DNA from: Pseudofabraea citricarpa
Taxonomy: Eukaryota > Ascomycota > Leotiomycetes > Helotiales > Dermateaceae
Assembly (NCBI GenBank): GCA_029641185.1
Contig: JAPWGK010000007.1
Span: 1,364,001-1,428,000, forward strand
Reading direction: 5' to 3'
Length of the DNA: 64,000 nt
In this document: positions 47,300 to 60,299 of the stretch, piece after piece
Layout: each line of letters starts with the position of its first letter
How positions within the stretch are numbered: the stretch's first letter is position 1
Translations under genes and position numbers: made by a program
Notes under the pieces: model-generated
What the model saw: only the letters and a program-made list of their open reading frames with translations
The model's database searches: none
Told to the model about the DNA's origin: nothing

Positions 47300-50200
47300 G
47301 TCTTTTATATATTATTATTAGTATATTATAGCTAGTTTCTTACCTTATTATTATTATTAGCTTCTTTTTATATAAAATTAATTCTTATTATTTATTAAGT
47401 TTTTATTATCTAAAAATCTCTTTTATATAAGTAACTTATATAATTACTTAGGATTATATAATAAGAGCTTCTTCTAGTACTTCTTTTTTAGTATCTTTAA
47501 TAATTATATTAATCTTATTATTATTAGCTTCTTCTAAAAAGATTTCTTATATATTATCTTACTAATTTATCTTAGCTAATACTTAGGAAGTTAGCCTAGG
47601 ATTATTAGGTTACTCTTATAATTATATAAGTAATTTTAAAAGACTAGGTAAGTTACTAGTAAGCTTTATCTTAGGGCTTAGTAAGAGCTTATTAGGTTTC
47701 TAAGGTCTAGATATATTAGTATTCTAATAATAGTCTTATCTTTAGAAAGCTTAATATTATTAGTAGGAATATAAATATCTTTCTCTTTAAATAAATTTCT
47801 TTAATTTATATCTTATATAAGTATTATAAAAAGAAGTTATATTTATTTTACTAAGCTAATAGATATCCTTCTTATTATTAGCTTTTAAAATTATATATAA
47901 GCCTTTTTACCTAAAATTAAGCGCTTATTATTTTAATATATTAGCTTCTTATATAATATTAAATATAAGAATAATATCCCTTTTAAGAAGTAATTCTTTT
48001 TATAAGATATAACTATAATTAGTAGCTTCTTTCGATTCTTAGTATTTATATTATTTTATTAGTAAGACCTCTAGTATATATTTATTATAGATTTTAAGTT
48101 ACTTAATATATAAAATAATTAAAAACTTTTTATTTATCTTTTTAATTAGGTTTTATCTTAGATATTATTATATTAGATACTTGCTTTTAATAATAAGTAT
48201 AATCTTAAAGCTAAATTATAAATAAAATATAATAAGCCTTATAAGAGCTTTTATTATAATATTATCTATAAAGTAAATCTTCTTAATATATCTTAGCTAA
48301 TTCTTAAATATCTTATTTATAATCTTAGAAAAAGTTATCTTTATATTAAAGTAGTTTCTTTTAATTAAGTCTTAAGTATAAGAATTATAAGTATTTACTT
48401 ATATCTTAATAAACTTAAGCTTAGATATAAGATTATTAAGGCTTCCCTAGTTCTTAGGCTTTCTATTAATAATAAGAATCTTAAATATATTATAAATATA
48501 AAAAATATCTTTTTTAATAAAAGTAATAATATAAGTAAAATTTATCTTAGAGATAATACGTCTTATAATTATATCTAATATCTTCTTATACGTATTAATA
48601 ATAAAAGACTTTCTTATACTTAATAAGAGATTAATAATATCTAGATATTATTTATAATATATATATAATATTCTAGTTATATAAATTATCTTATAAGTAA
48701 TATTATATAACCTAAATTAATACTAGAGATATAATATTATATATACCTTTACTTACTTATAATATTTCTTCTAGAAATAATATTTTATTACCTTTATATA
48801 TATTATCTTTTATCTCTTATATATCTTTTTATTATATAAGTTCTTAATAATATCTACTTATTCTTTTAGATTATTAATAATATATTATTTATACTTATTC
48901 CTAGTAAGTTTTTATTATAATACGCTTTAGTATACTTAGAATTCTATAATATATTATTAAAATACTAATTATTCTTCGTCTCTAATATTAGCTAGTCTCT
49001 TAAGAGTTATAAGAAATATTATAATTTATTTTAACTTAAGATTTTACTTACCTTAAAAGATAATACTTATTTTAGTATTTAGGTAAGTATAAGATCTTAA
49101 AATAAGTATTATTTAAAGAAAGCTAAGTTAAAAGATAATATAATTATTAATCTCTTTTTCTTACTTTTTATTTTTAAGTTCCTTTTTTATAATAAAATAA
49201 TAAGATAATATATTTATAGTTTTATTCTTCTTACTAGGTATATATATAATCTTAAAATTAAATATCGAATCTAGGTAATCTATTTTATTAATAATATACT
49301 AGGTATATCTAAAATAATATTATTAAGCTAAGTAATAAGTATATTAGTATTTATCTTAAGAGTAAAATATACTCTAATAATATATTCTTTTACTTTCTTA
49401 AGTATCTTAAGAATACTTTTATACTTACGTTTAATAGTATTATAATTATACTTAGCTAGATTTTATATCTCTAACTTATATTTACTTAGATATCTCTTCT
49501 TATTTTTATTATCCTAAGAGAATATACTTCTCTAGTTATCTAGACTTATATTAATAATAATATAGATTATTCTTACTCTTTAAAGCTTATAATTAATTAT
49601 AATAAGATAAGAAGCTTTTACTAATATCTTAATAAGCTTTAGTTTAACCTTCTAATATCTCTTATCTTACTTAAATATTATATTCTTTTTTAATAAATTA
49701 TATAATAACTTTATAATAAGTATAAAAGTTTTAACCTAGATATAATAATATATATAAATTCCTAAGAAGATATAAACCTCTTTCGTATTAGTTAGATCTA
49801 GCTAATTAACTAGCTTTATAATCTTTATATTAATAAGTAATTTACTCTTAGACTTATAAATAAATCTAATAACTTTAATATCTTTTATATAAAACTTAGA
49901 CTTAGGACTAATAATTAAACTTACTCTCTTAAGCTTAAGTAATATCTTACTAAGGTTTTATATATATTTTATTATAAATTATTAAACTCTTAAAAAACTT
50001 TTTTATTATTATATTATAAATAAGTCTTTTAATACTAATATTATTAAGGAATAATTTAATAATATAAGGATTTAGGGAAAAAAGTATTTTAGATATAATA
50101 TATATAAACTAAGCTATTAAATTTATTATACTTTATATAAGAGTAATAACTCTTAATAGTCTAATATTATTTATAAAGAAAGTAATTAAGTTTTTATTTT

Positions 50201-51600
50201 ACTTAGCTAATAAAATCTAATTATAACTAGAGAATAAATTAATTAGGCTAATAATCTAGAGATATATAAACTCTTTTATAAAAGAATCTACTAATAAAAA
50301 AGATTAATATCTCTAATTATTATTATATTATATTTTATAATTATACTTATAAGTTTATACTTATTTAGCTTTTCTTTTATAATTAGAAATTATAAGTTTT
50401 TATATAACTTATAATAACTTTCTAGTATATTATTAGTAATACGCTTACTTATTATCTTATATATAATCTTATAAAATCTCTTAGTAATTAGAAAGTTTTA
50501 TATTTATTATATTTTATATAATATTATCTTAATTTCTTATAGCTTAGTAACTCTCTAGCTTTATAAGTTCTTTTCTCTAATTAATTAAATAAGAATACTT
50601 CTTTTTTATTATAAAATATCTCTTAGAATATCTTCTTTCTCTTTTAAGATTAATATATTACTTATAAATAAGTCTTATATTCTTTCTAGTATAAGTTTTT
50701 AGCTTTTTAGAAACTTTATATATTAAGGCTTAAACTAGTTATTATAAGAACCTAGAATAACTAATAGCTTTTCTATTAACTTAATAACTTTCTTCTAATT
50801 ATTAAGACTAAATAACTTAACTCTTATATCTTTTCTAAGATTTATAAGTTTTATCTTTTAGGCTTTTACTTATAAAAAGTTAAGACTTTCCTTTTATATC
50901 TTATCTTAAAAAAGAAAGTATTATACTTTTATAAAATACTTATAATCTTAATAATCTTTTAAGACTAATAATATATAAATTACTTTTTAGAAAGAAAGAA
51001 TTTTATAAAGTTACTTTTATTATTCTTTTACTTTTAGATATCTTAGGCTTATTTTCTAGTATTAAGGTTTCTAAGAGAACTAATAAAATACTTAGTAAGC
51101 TTCTAATAAATATTTATTAAGTTCTCTTAAGTCTTAGAGCTTTAACTAAGAAGACTTTCTTAAGCTTATAATCTAGCTTAAGTATTTCTTAAATCTTCTT
51201 ATATTTCTTTTATCTTAATAATAAATATAATAAAATATTAGCCTTTTTATTCGCGTTTATATTTATAAGTATATTATAACCTTTTATTATTTTTCTTATA
51301 TTAGGCTTATCTTTTTCTCTTTTAGTAAGATTTCTTATATATATTTAAGAGATTTATTTATATATCTCTTAACTTATTTTTCTTATAATAAATTAATATC
51401 TAATTTTCTAAGTTATTCTTAGAATCTAAGTTATCTTTTAGATCTTATTATTATATTACTTAGGTCTTAAACTTATAAGTAATAATATAAAAATATAAAA
51501 GCTTAATCCTACTAATATTATTATTAGTTATAATTTATATCTTATAATTCTTTTTTAAGTCTTATTCTAAGCTTACTTTTATCTTATATATAAATAGTTA
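47300..51600 (-). pseudogene. Element B pol remnant
   Basis: Collinear with the polymerase remnant of element A, shifted by about 14.6 kb; the RNase H part lies at about 49,210-49,590. Stops are denser than in A. Assignment rests on the similarity to A and on the same RNase H pattern in minus-strand translation. Limits approximate; not functional. Confidence 0.6.
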
Positions 51601-54600
51601 CCTAAGTACTAAGCTATAACCTAATTATTATATTATATAAATATATAAGATTACTTATATATTACTAATATCTAGTTATATATTATTATAAATCCTAAGA
51701 ATTACTTAAGATATTCTCTTATAATTAATAGTTATAAGATTCTTCTTTTTCTTAATACTAAGCTAGCTTTTCTCTAGATATTATAGGTTATAATATTAAT
51801 CTTAGTACTTATATTTATTATACTTATTACTTATATTAACTTTTAATTATTATAACTATAAATAATAACTAGTAAATATAAGCTATTAATATAATATAAT
51901 AGAATATTAACTCTAGTAGTTATATTTTATATAAGAAAGCTTATACTTATATAAAATCTAGCTTTTTAACCTTTAGTATATTAATTTAAATCGTATTACT
52001 TAGAAGTTAGTAATAACTAATTCTTATAACTTAAGCTAAGTTTATTTAATTAAAGATAAAAGCTTATTTATATATAAGTATAATTATCTAATTTATAATT
52101 ATATATTATATTTTAAGTATCTTAGCTTATAAGATATAAGGCTTATATTTCTTTTTTTCTTAGCTTTAATAATCTCTAAGATCTTATTATTATCTAAGCC
52201 TAGTTATATTAAGTTCTTAATAAGAGTTCCCTAAGTACTTAGGAGCTTCTTATTATATCTAGATATCTTAGTATTAATTAGTTTATATTAGTAAAATACT
52301 TACTTTAAAATATCTAAATTTATAATTCTAGATACTAGAATAATAAACTTAATAATTCTCTTTAGCTTCTTAGTATTCTTTTAAATACTTATATTTAACT
52401 TAGTTTTCTAAAGATATTAGTAATTACTAGAATACCTCTTAGGCTTATAAATATAATAATAAAAGTATTAAGTATAATTTACTTAATCTTATTATTTTTA
52501 CTTATTATAACTAGTTATAATTAATAATAAAAGTCTAGTTTTTCTTTAAATTTAGTAACTAGTATTATATACTAGAAAGTTATAATATTATCTTATATAT
52601 TAATAAAGCTAGTTATAATATCTTTCTTCTTATATTTATAAATCTTAGTAAACTTATATTTACTCGTCTTAATATTAATATTAGATTTAATCTTTATATT
52701 CTTTTTAAGCTAAAGTCTCTTAAATTAATTATAATAAGAGATTTTATTATTATTATAATATAAATACTACTTTTTAGTAAGAATATCTTAAGATATCTTA
52801 GCCTTTTAAAAGAATATTAAACTAGATCTTATAAGTCTAGGATATATCTAGCTATTACTTTTATCTTTATAAACGATTTTAACTTTTATATAATAAGTAA
52901 GTATTAGGTAATTACTAGAGAAGTAAAAGTATTATTATAATACTAATAAATATAATCTTAATCTATAAAGTTAAATTATTAATAGCTAGTCTATAAAATA
53001 CTAATATAAATACTAGTACTAGAATTTATACTTATTATATAACTCGAATTATACTTATAATTATATACTTTTATTATATAATATATCTTATTAACTTCTT
53101 CTTTAATATTATAATTATTATATTACTTAAGTAACTTTAGCTTATTATTATAAAACTCGATCTCTAATATATTAACTCTAGTATTACTTTTACTAGTAAT
53201 AATAAGTAGCTTATCTTTCTCTTTCTAGTACTTAATTATAATAATCTTAAAAGTAATATAATCTTCTAATAATATCTTAGCTATTATATTAGTAATATTA
53301 TTAATCTTATTATAATTAGAAGCTACTTTAGAGGCTTATATCTTTATAATTATATTATTAAGTATTATACTAAGGGTTATAATAGTTTATATAAGGTTAT
53401 TAACTACTAGTATAAAAAGTATAATTAGGTTAAAGTTCTTATTTAGATTATTATATAACTAGAAGTCTAGTAGCTTATTAATAATAATAATATTATTATT
53501 ATCTTACTTAAGTAAGTAGATAAGATCTTTCTTAGCTTAGGTATAAGTCTTAGTAAACTTATAAATCTTAGTAAATATAAAAGTTCTTAGTTTATTATAT
53601 TTAATCTTCTTTTTTTTATAATAATAAGAATATAATCTTTAGGAAAGCTAGAAAAAAGCTTATATACTTATTTATAAGAGCTTAGTTAATTATTACTAAG
53701 TAGTTACTTAAAGCTTAGCTTATATATTTTTAGGAATTCTAAGATTTTAGTTATATTTTCTTTTAGATAATTAACTAAAATATTTAAGAACTTAATAATA
53801 TATTAAAATTACTTAGAGTTATAATTAGCTTATTTCTTTAGGAATATTTCCTTAAAAGTAACTTAATTTCTTTACTTAAAGTTATCTAATACTTTAGTAT
53901 AAGAATAAACTAATAAGTAATAATAATTAAGATATCTAAGAACTAGCTTAGTATTAGAGAGACTTCTATTAAGTATTATTTATTTATAATATTAGATAAA
54001 CTTAATAGCTTTTATTTTCTTAAAAAAAGAATATTAATAAAACTAAAAAACGAATCTTTAAAATAACTTATATTATTTTATATATTATCTTAGGTTAAAT
54101 AATTATTTATTTCTTTTTCTTACTAGGAATACTTATATTAGTAAGATTCCTAAGCTTAATAAGTCTAGAGAAAATATTAAAAGCTTTTTTTTCTTTTTTA
54201 TTTTCGTTTATAAGAAGAAATAAATAAGAGAGAAAAGATTAATAATAAGAGAGTATTCTTAAGATAATATTATAATACTAGATTAAAGTTATATAAGCTT
54301 AAGTTAAGTACTAAGTAAGTACTAAGAAAGAATTAAATAAGATAATAATAAGTTATAAATTATAAAATAATTAGAAAAACTAAGTAAAAGTCTTTTTAGC
54401 TAAATATCTAAGGCTTTTATTTTACTTAAATATTTACTTTTTATATATATATAATATATAACTTTAAGAAATAAGTTATAAGATAAGATTAAATTCCTCT
54501 TAGTCTTATATTATTAAAATATTAGATATAAAAGAAATAACTTAAAATTATATATATTTATTAGTATAATCTAAATAAGAAAGTCTTACTTCTAAGTTTC

Positions 54601-56059
54601 TATTATTTACTTTTATTATATATTTCTAGAAGGATAAAATTAATATTATAATTAGATATAATATAAGATTTACTTTTTTTTATATTAACTTTCCTAGAAA
54701 TAAGTAGTTATTATTTTATTACTTTTATATCTTTATTTTACTAGTTATATTATATCTTTTACTTACTCTTAGGCTTTTCTAAGATAATTAATTTCTTATT
54801 TAAGTATTCGAACTTAGTTTTATTTATACTCTAGAGCTTAGGTCCTAAGTTTTAGAGAATCCTAGTATTATATTTTCGATTAAGTATTAGATAAGCGAAT
54901 AACTTTAATTCTTATATATTCTTTATATTAGACTTATTATTATAAGAAACTTAGTATAAGTAAAAGGTAATTAGGATCTAAACTTAAGGATATTATCTTT
55001 TTATTAAGATATTATTATAATAAATATAATTTTTATAATAACCTTAATAAACTAGAGGAATACTTATATTAAATTATAAGTAATATTTATCTTATAAAAT
55101 TAACTAGAAAATAAATAATAATATAAATAATATAAACTTTATTAATTAACTAAATAATATAAACTAAAAATAAATAAATAAACGATTAATTAATTACTTT
55201 ATTTTCTTTTTCTAGTATAATAATATATTATTTCTTTTATCTTCTTATATTCTCTAGCTTTAAGTATAATTTATATCTACTAATATTAACTAGGAGCTCT
55301 TTTACTTTAGCCTAAGCTTTTAGTAAAGTCTCGCTTAGTCTAATATAATTACTTGTTTTATACTTATACTAAGGTTAAAGTTATTTCTTAAAACTATTAT
55401 TTATAAATAAAAATACTAGAGCCTTATATCTCTTTAGTCTTTAGCTTTTAGGGTTTCTTTAATATCTACTTTTATAATATTCCTTTTAATTCTCTTTTAA
55501 CTCTAGATATTATATCTTTTACTTAGACTAAGACTTATAAAAATATACCTTTATTATTCTAATAATAGTCTTAATACCTCTAGTAATATATATACTTATA
55601 TATCTCTAGATAACCCCTAAAGTTATATATTCTTATAATTATAATTATCTTTTATCTTTTATAAGTTCTTAATCCTTTTAATATTCTTATTATTCTAGTT
55701 ATTTTATCTTTCTAAGGACTTTAACTTTCGTATTATTATATTATTCTAACTATCGCTTATTATTTATTATAAGTTTCTAATCTCCTAAGTATTCTAATAT
55801 TATCTTTTATATTTACTATTAAATATCTAGCTTATAAAACGACTTAGATTAATATCTTATATATTTAATATTCGATTATATTTGTAGGTTTTAATATCTC
55901 TAGTTACTTTTATTAGTAATCGTATAATTATACTTTAAGTATTCTAAGAGCTTAGTTTATTATTAAAGGTTAATATTAAATAAGCTTATTATATTAATAT
56001 TATAAGTTATAATTTTATTTACGTTTATTATTATTTAAAGTTCTTATATAGGTTACTAA

Positions 56060-56360
56060 TATAATAGGATAATAAATATTAGGGCGTATTCGAATTTATA
56101 GTATTATAAATATAACTAATAACTAATATAATATATATAATTATATATAAGGTATATTTAATAATCGAATTAATAATTATAAAAGTAGAAGATAAAAAAA
56201 GTAGTTAATTAATTATAATAGTAAAGTATAAATAATAGTATATAACTCCTAGAGTACTTAAAGAATACTTATAAAGCTTTTATATAATAGTACCTAAGGT
56301 AGTAGTAACTTCTTATAAAAGCAAAAAAAGTAATAAAATCGAGTATATAACCCTATTATA
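56060..56360 (-). repeat. Element B right (5') LTR, 301 bp
   Basis: Begins TATAATAGGAT, ends ACCCTATTATA; direct repeat of 42884-43184. Confidence 0.9.
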
Positions 56361-56469
56361 TTATAATCTAATAATAAAAGGTTATAAGCTATAAATAAGC
56401 TATAACTAATTATATATAAATCTAAGAAAATTATTAGTAATAGGAATATCTATAATATTTTAATACTAA

Positions 56470-56739
<270 letters not shown>

Positions 56740-57257
56740 TACTATTATTAGGTAATATAATTATATTACTATTATTACTATTATATATATTTAAGGTTAT
56801 AGCTACCTAAAATACTCTTATTATAATAATAATACTTTAACTTTTAATCTTATAAGTCTTAGTCTTTTATACTAGTTATATTTTTATAATTAGTTATACT
56901 TCTAAAGAGAAAGCTTTTTTAAGTTAAGAAAAAAGAATAAAATAACTTAAAAGAACTACTTATAGTTAATATTAGGGTAATTCTAGGTTATTTATAGTTT
57001 ATATTATAATTATTAGTCGGTTTATAAGCGCTTATATTAATTATTATTTTAACTTAAAGGATAATACTTATATTATTCGTATTAATATATCTTTATTAAT
57101 ATTATATTTTAATAATACTAATAAATAATAACTATTATTATTACTAGAGCTTTTATTATTTCTAGGGTTAATAGCCGCTTATTATATTACTTTTATTAAG
57201 TCTAAAAATAAGTTAAGAGTAATTATAATAATAAGACTAATAAATATAATATAACTA

Positions 57258-57262
57258 AGATA
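57258..57262 (+). repeat. Target-site duplication of element C, left copy
   Basis: AGATA immediately before the left LTR, matched exactly by AGATA at 63599-63603. Five base pairs is the usual length for Ty3/gypsy integrases. Confidence 0.85.
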
Positions 57263-57609
57263 TATTATAGTTCTTATATAAGTTACTTAAGATATATATT
57301 ATATATTTACTTCTCTTATATATATTTTACTTACTTTATATTATAACTTATTAACCCGGATTATATAACTAGAAATTTACTAAGTAAGATAAATTATATA
57401 TAACTTATCTTATATATTTATTTACCTAAGAATATATATAATAAAGAATACTTAGAGAATAAATACTAGTATAATAAAAAGAATTACTTATAATTAACTT
57501 CTTATATTTTCTTTTTTTTCCTTTTTTTTTCTTTTCTTATACTTAGATCTTTTATTATTAATTAGTTATATTAATCTCTTATTTACTTTATATTTTATAT
57601 ATTATAATA
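57263..57609 (+). repeat. Element C 5' LTR, 347 bp
   Basis: Same length as the 3' copy and nearly identical apart from scattered C/T and G/A differences. Includes an internal pyrimidine tract near 57,510-57,540. Confidence 0.92.
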
Positions 57610-60299
57610 TTATCTAAGTATTATTCTTTTACTTTTATCCTAATAAAAATAATAAAAATATATATAAACTTATAAAACTTTTATATTTTATTATATAAAA
57701 ACCTAAATCCCTAGATTTACTAAAGTTATAATAATATATAATAAACTAAAACCTCTAGAACCTAGAATATATATAATAATATATTATTACGCTAGATACT
57801 TGCTAGTTATAATAAGAGAACGAATAGAAATTATATCTAAGATACTAGAATACGAACCCTAAAACTAAAACCTTTAATACTTAAAAGAATAAATAAACCT
57901 TTAACTTATAATTAAGGAAAATAATAAGAAAGAGAAATTAGATAATAAAATATTTACTTTTATACTAATTAAAACTAGAAAGAAACTTATAAAAGTAATT
58001 ATAAGAATAATTAAATAATCTAGAAAAATTAAATATATTATCTTAGGATATATATATCCTTAACCTTTAATACTTATAATAAAAGAAAATAAGAATATAA
58101 AAAAGCTCTAGAAAGTTAAGAGTATAAAAGAAATTATTTTAATAAAATAAGAAAAATATAAGCGTTCTCTTAGATTACTTAATAACTTTTATAAAAAATA
58201 CGAGTATACCTAATAAAAGCGAGATTAACTTATATAAGAAATCTATAATATTATAGGAAACTTAATTAAGTAGTTAATAATAAGAGAATAATAGATTATA
58301 AAGTTAGAATAAGAGAATACTAGATTAATTAATAGAAATAATTAGTTAGATAAAATAATAAATACGAATACTTATAATATTTAATATATCTAAGAAATAC
58401 TTAAGAATAAGAAATAAATTATTCGGCTAATAAAAAATTAGAGTATAATCTCGAACGCTTAAGAGAATATATAAGAAAATAAAAACCGATCGTATAAGAG
58501 TAATAAGCTTCTAGATTTATTTATTTTCTTTTTAGGAACTTATAAGAAATTTAAAGACTAAAAGTATACGATTAAGAATAAACTTAAGGTTAACTAAGAT
58601 TATTTTATAAGTAAAACTAATTATATTAGTTATATAAGTAGTAAAGTATCTAGAAATATAATTAATTATATCTAAATTAGATTATATTAATTCTCTCTAA
58701 ATAAATTTAATATTATAAATAAGGTCTTATATAAACTTAAACTTATTTATAATAACCTAGATAAAAGAGAAATCACTTTTTTAGAAGTTAAGAAATTTTA
58801 CTAGAATAATAACTTTTTCTTAACTTTTTTTATTAAATTTAATAAACTTATAAGAGAACTTAGATAAAACGAACGATTTAAATTAAATAAACTTAATATA
58901 AAGATAAATAAAAAACTTTAGGATTTTAGAGTTATATTCCTAGATAAATTTAATTATAAGAGTATAATTATAAAATATAAGAAAATAAATTAAAAGATTT
59001 AAGAAATAAAAGATCTAAAAGAAATTAGCTCGATTTATAATAAATATCTCTAAGGGATCTTTTACTTTAGGTAAACCTATTAATAAAAAAAAATTAATTA
59101 ATTTTACTTCTAAGATAAATAAACTAAGGCTCTCTAAAAAAAAGAAATAAAAATTATTAAAAGAAGAAGCTTACTTTTATTATTATAAGTAAGAATATAA
59201 AGCTAAGATTATTTATATAAAAAAGCTACGAAAATTATTATAATAAAATCCTTAAAGAAAACTACTAAGTTAGAAAACGAGAAGCTTTAAGAGAAGTTAT
59301 ATCTTAAAGTATAAAAAAAGAAATTCCTCTAAAAATTAATATTATTAGATTATCTCTAGAATTAAAGAATAATATCTCTTTTATATTATAATATAAGATA
59401 AGAAAAATAAAAATACTCTCTTTTATACTAATTAATATTAGATATCTTAGTAGAAATTTTATAAACGAATCTTTCGTATAATAAATATCTTAAATCGAAT
59501 AAATTAGATTAATAAAATTATAATACCTAAAATCTTTTACTAGATTTAATAATAGAAAAATACCTTTTATTAAATATAAAATCCTAGTTAACTTTAAAGT
59601 TAGTTAAAAATAAAAACTATTAAGCTTCTTCTAGGTTATAAAACTTAAAAGATATAATATTATACTTAGAAAAATATAAATATCTCTATAAAATATATTA
59701 TTAGATATAATAAAAAATAAAATTATATTTAGTATAAAAGATTCTAAGAAATTACTAAAAATTTAAATACTAAGCTTTATTTCTTTTTATATAGATAAAA
59801 AAGAAGATTTATATATTTATAAAAAAGTAATTAAAATTACTAAGATCTTAAAGAAAGATAAAATAAAAGAACTTCCTAATATACCTTTAATTTTTCTAGA
59901 AATTCCTAAAAACTTAAAATAACTAATTAAGGAAGAAATTCCTAAAAGCTTTAAAGAAAGAAAAAATAAATATAAAAAAAAGTTAAAACCTAGATATATA
60001 AAAGAAAAAATTACATAAAAAATTAAAGAAATAAAATAAAAGACTAAGTAAGAAAAAATAAACCTACTAAAATAAAAACTTTTATATATTAGTACTCTTA
60101 GATTTAGAAAAAAAATAAGATAAAAAGAAGTAATAATATTTATTATCTCCCTAAAGAATATTATTAAATAATAGTAAAAAAACGCTAAAAAAGAAATTAA
60201 TATTAAGAAATATCTCTTAAAAGAATTATAAGACTTAATTAAAGTATTCTTAAAGAAAGTTATAAACTAGTTACTATTATATAAGAGTTACGATTATTA

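Larger units (their letters stand above)
42884..56360 (-). mobile_element. Element B: second copy of the 13.5-kb LTR retroelement
   Basis: 13,477 bp, collinear with element A throughout (offset about 14.6 kb, falling slightly through small indels). LTRs of 301 bp lie at 42884-43184 and 56060-56360. Polymerase remnant on the minus strand, as in A. Element B is more heavily mutated: for example, where A has GGACGCGTATTATAAG near 30,142, B has AGATATATATTATAAA near 44,732. No matching target-site duplication was found (GATAT against TTATA). Confidence 0.85.
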
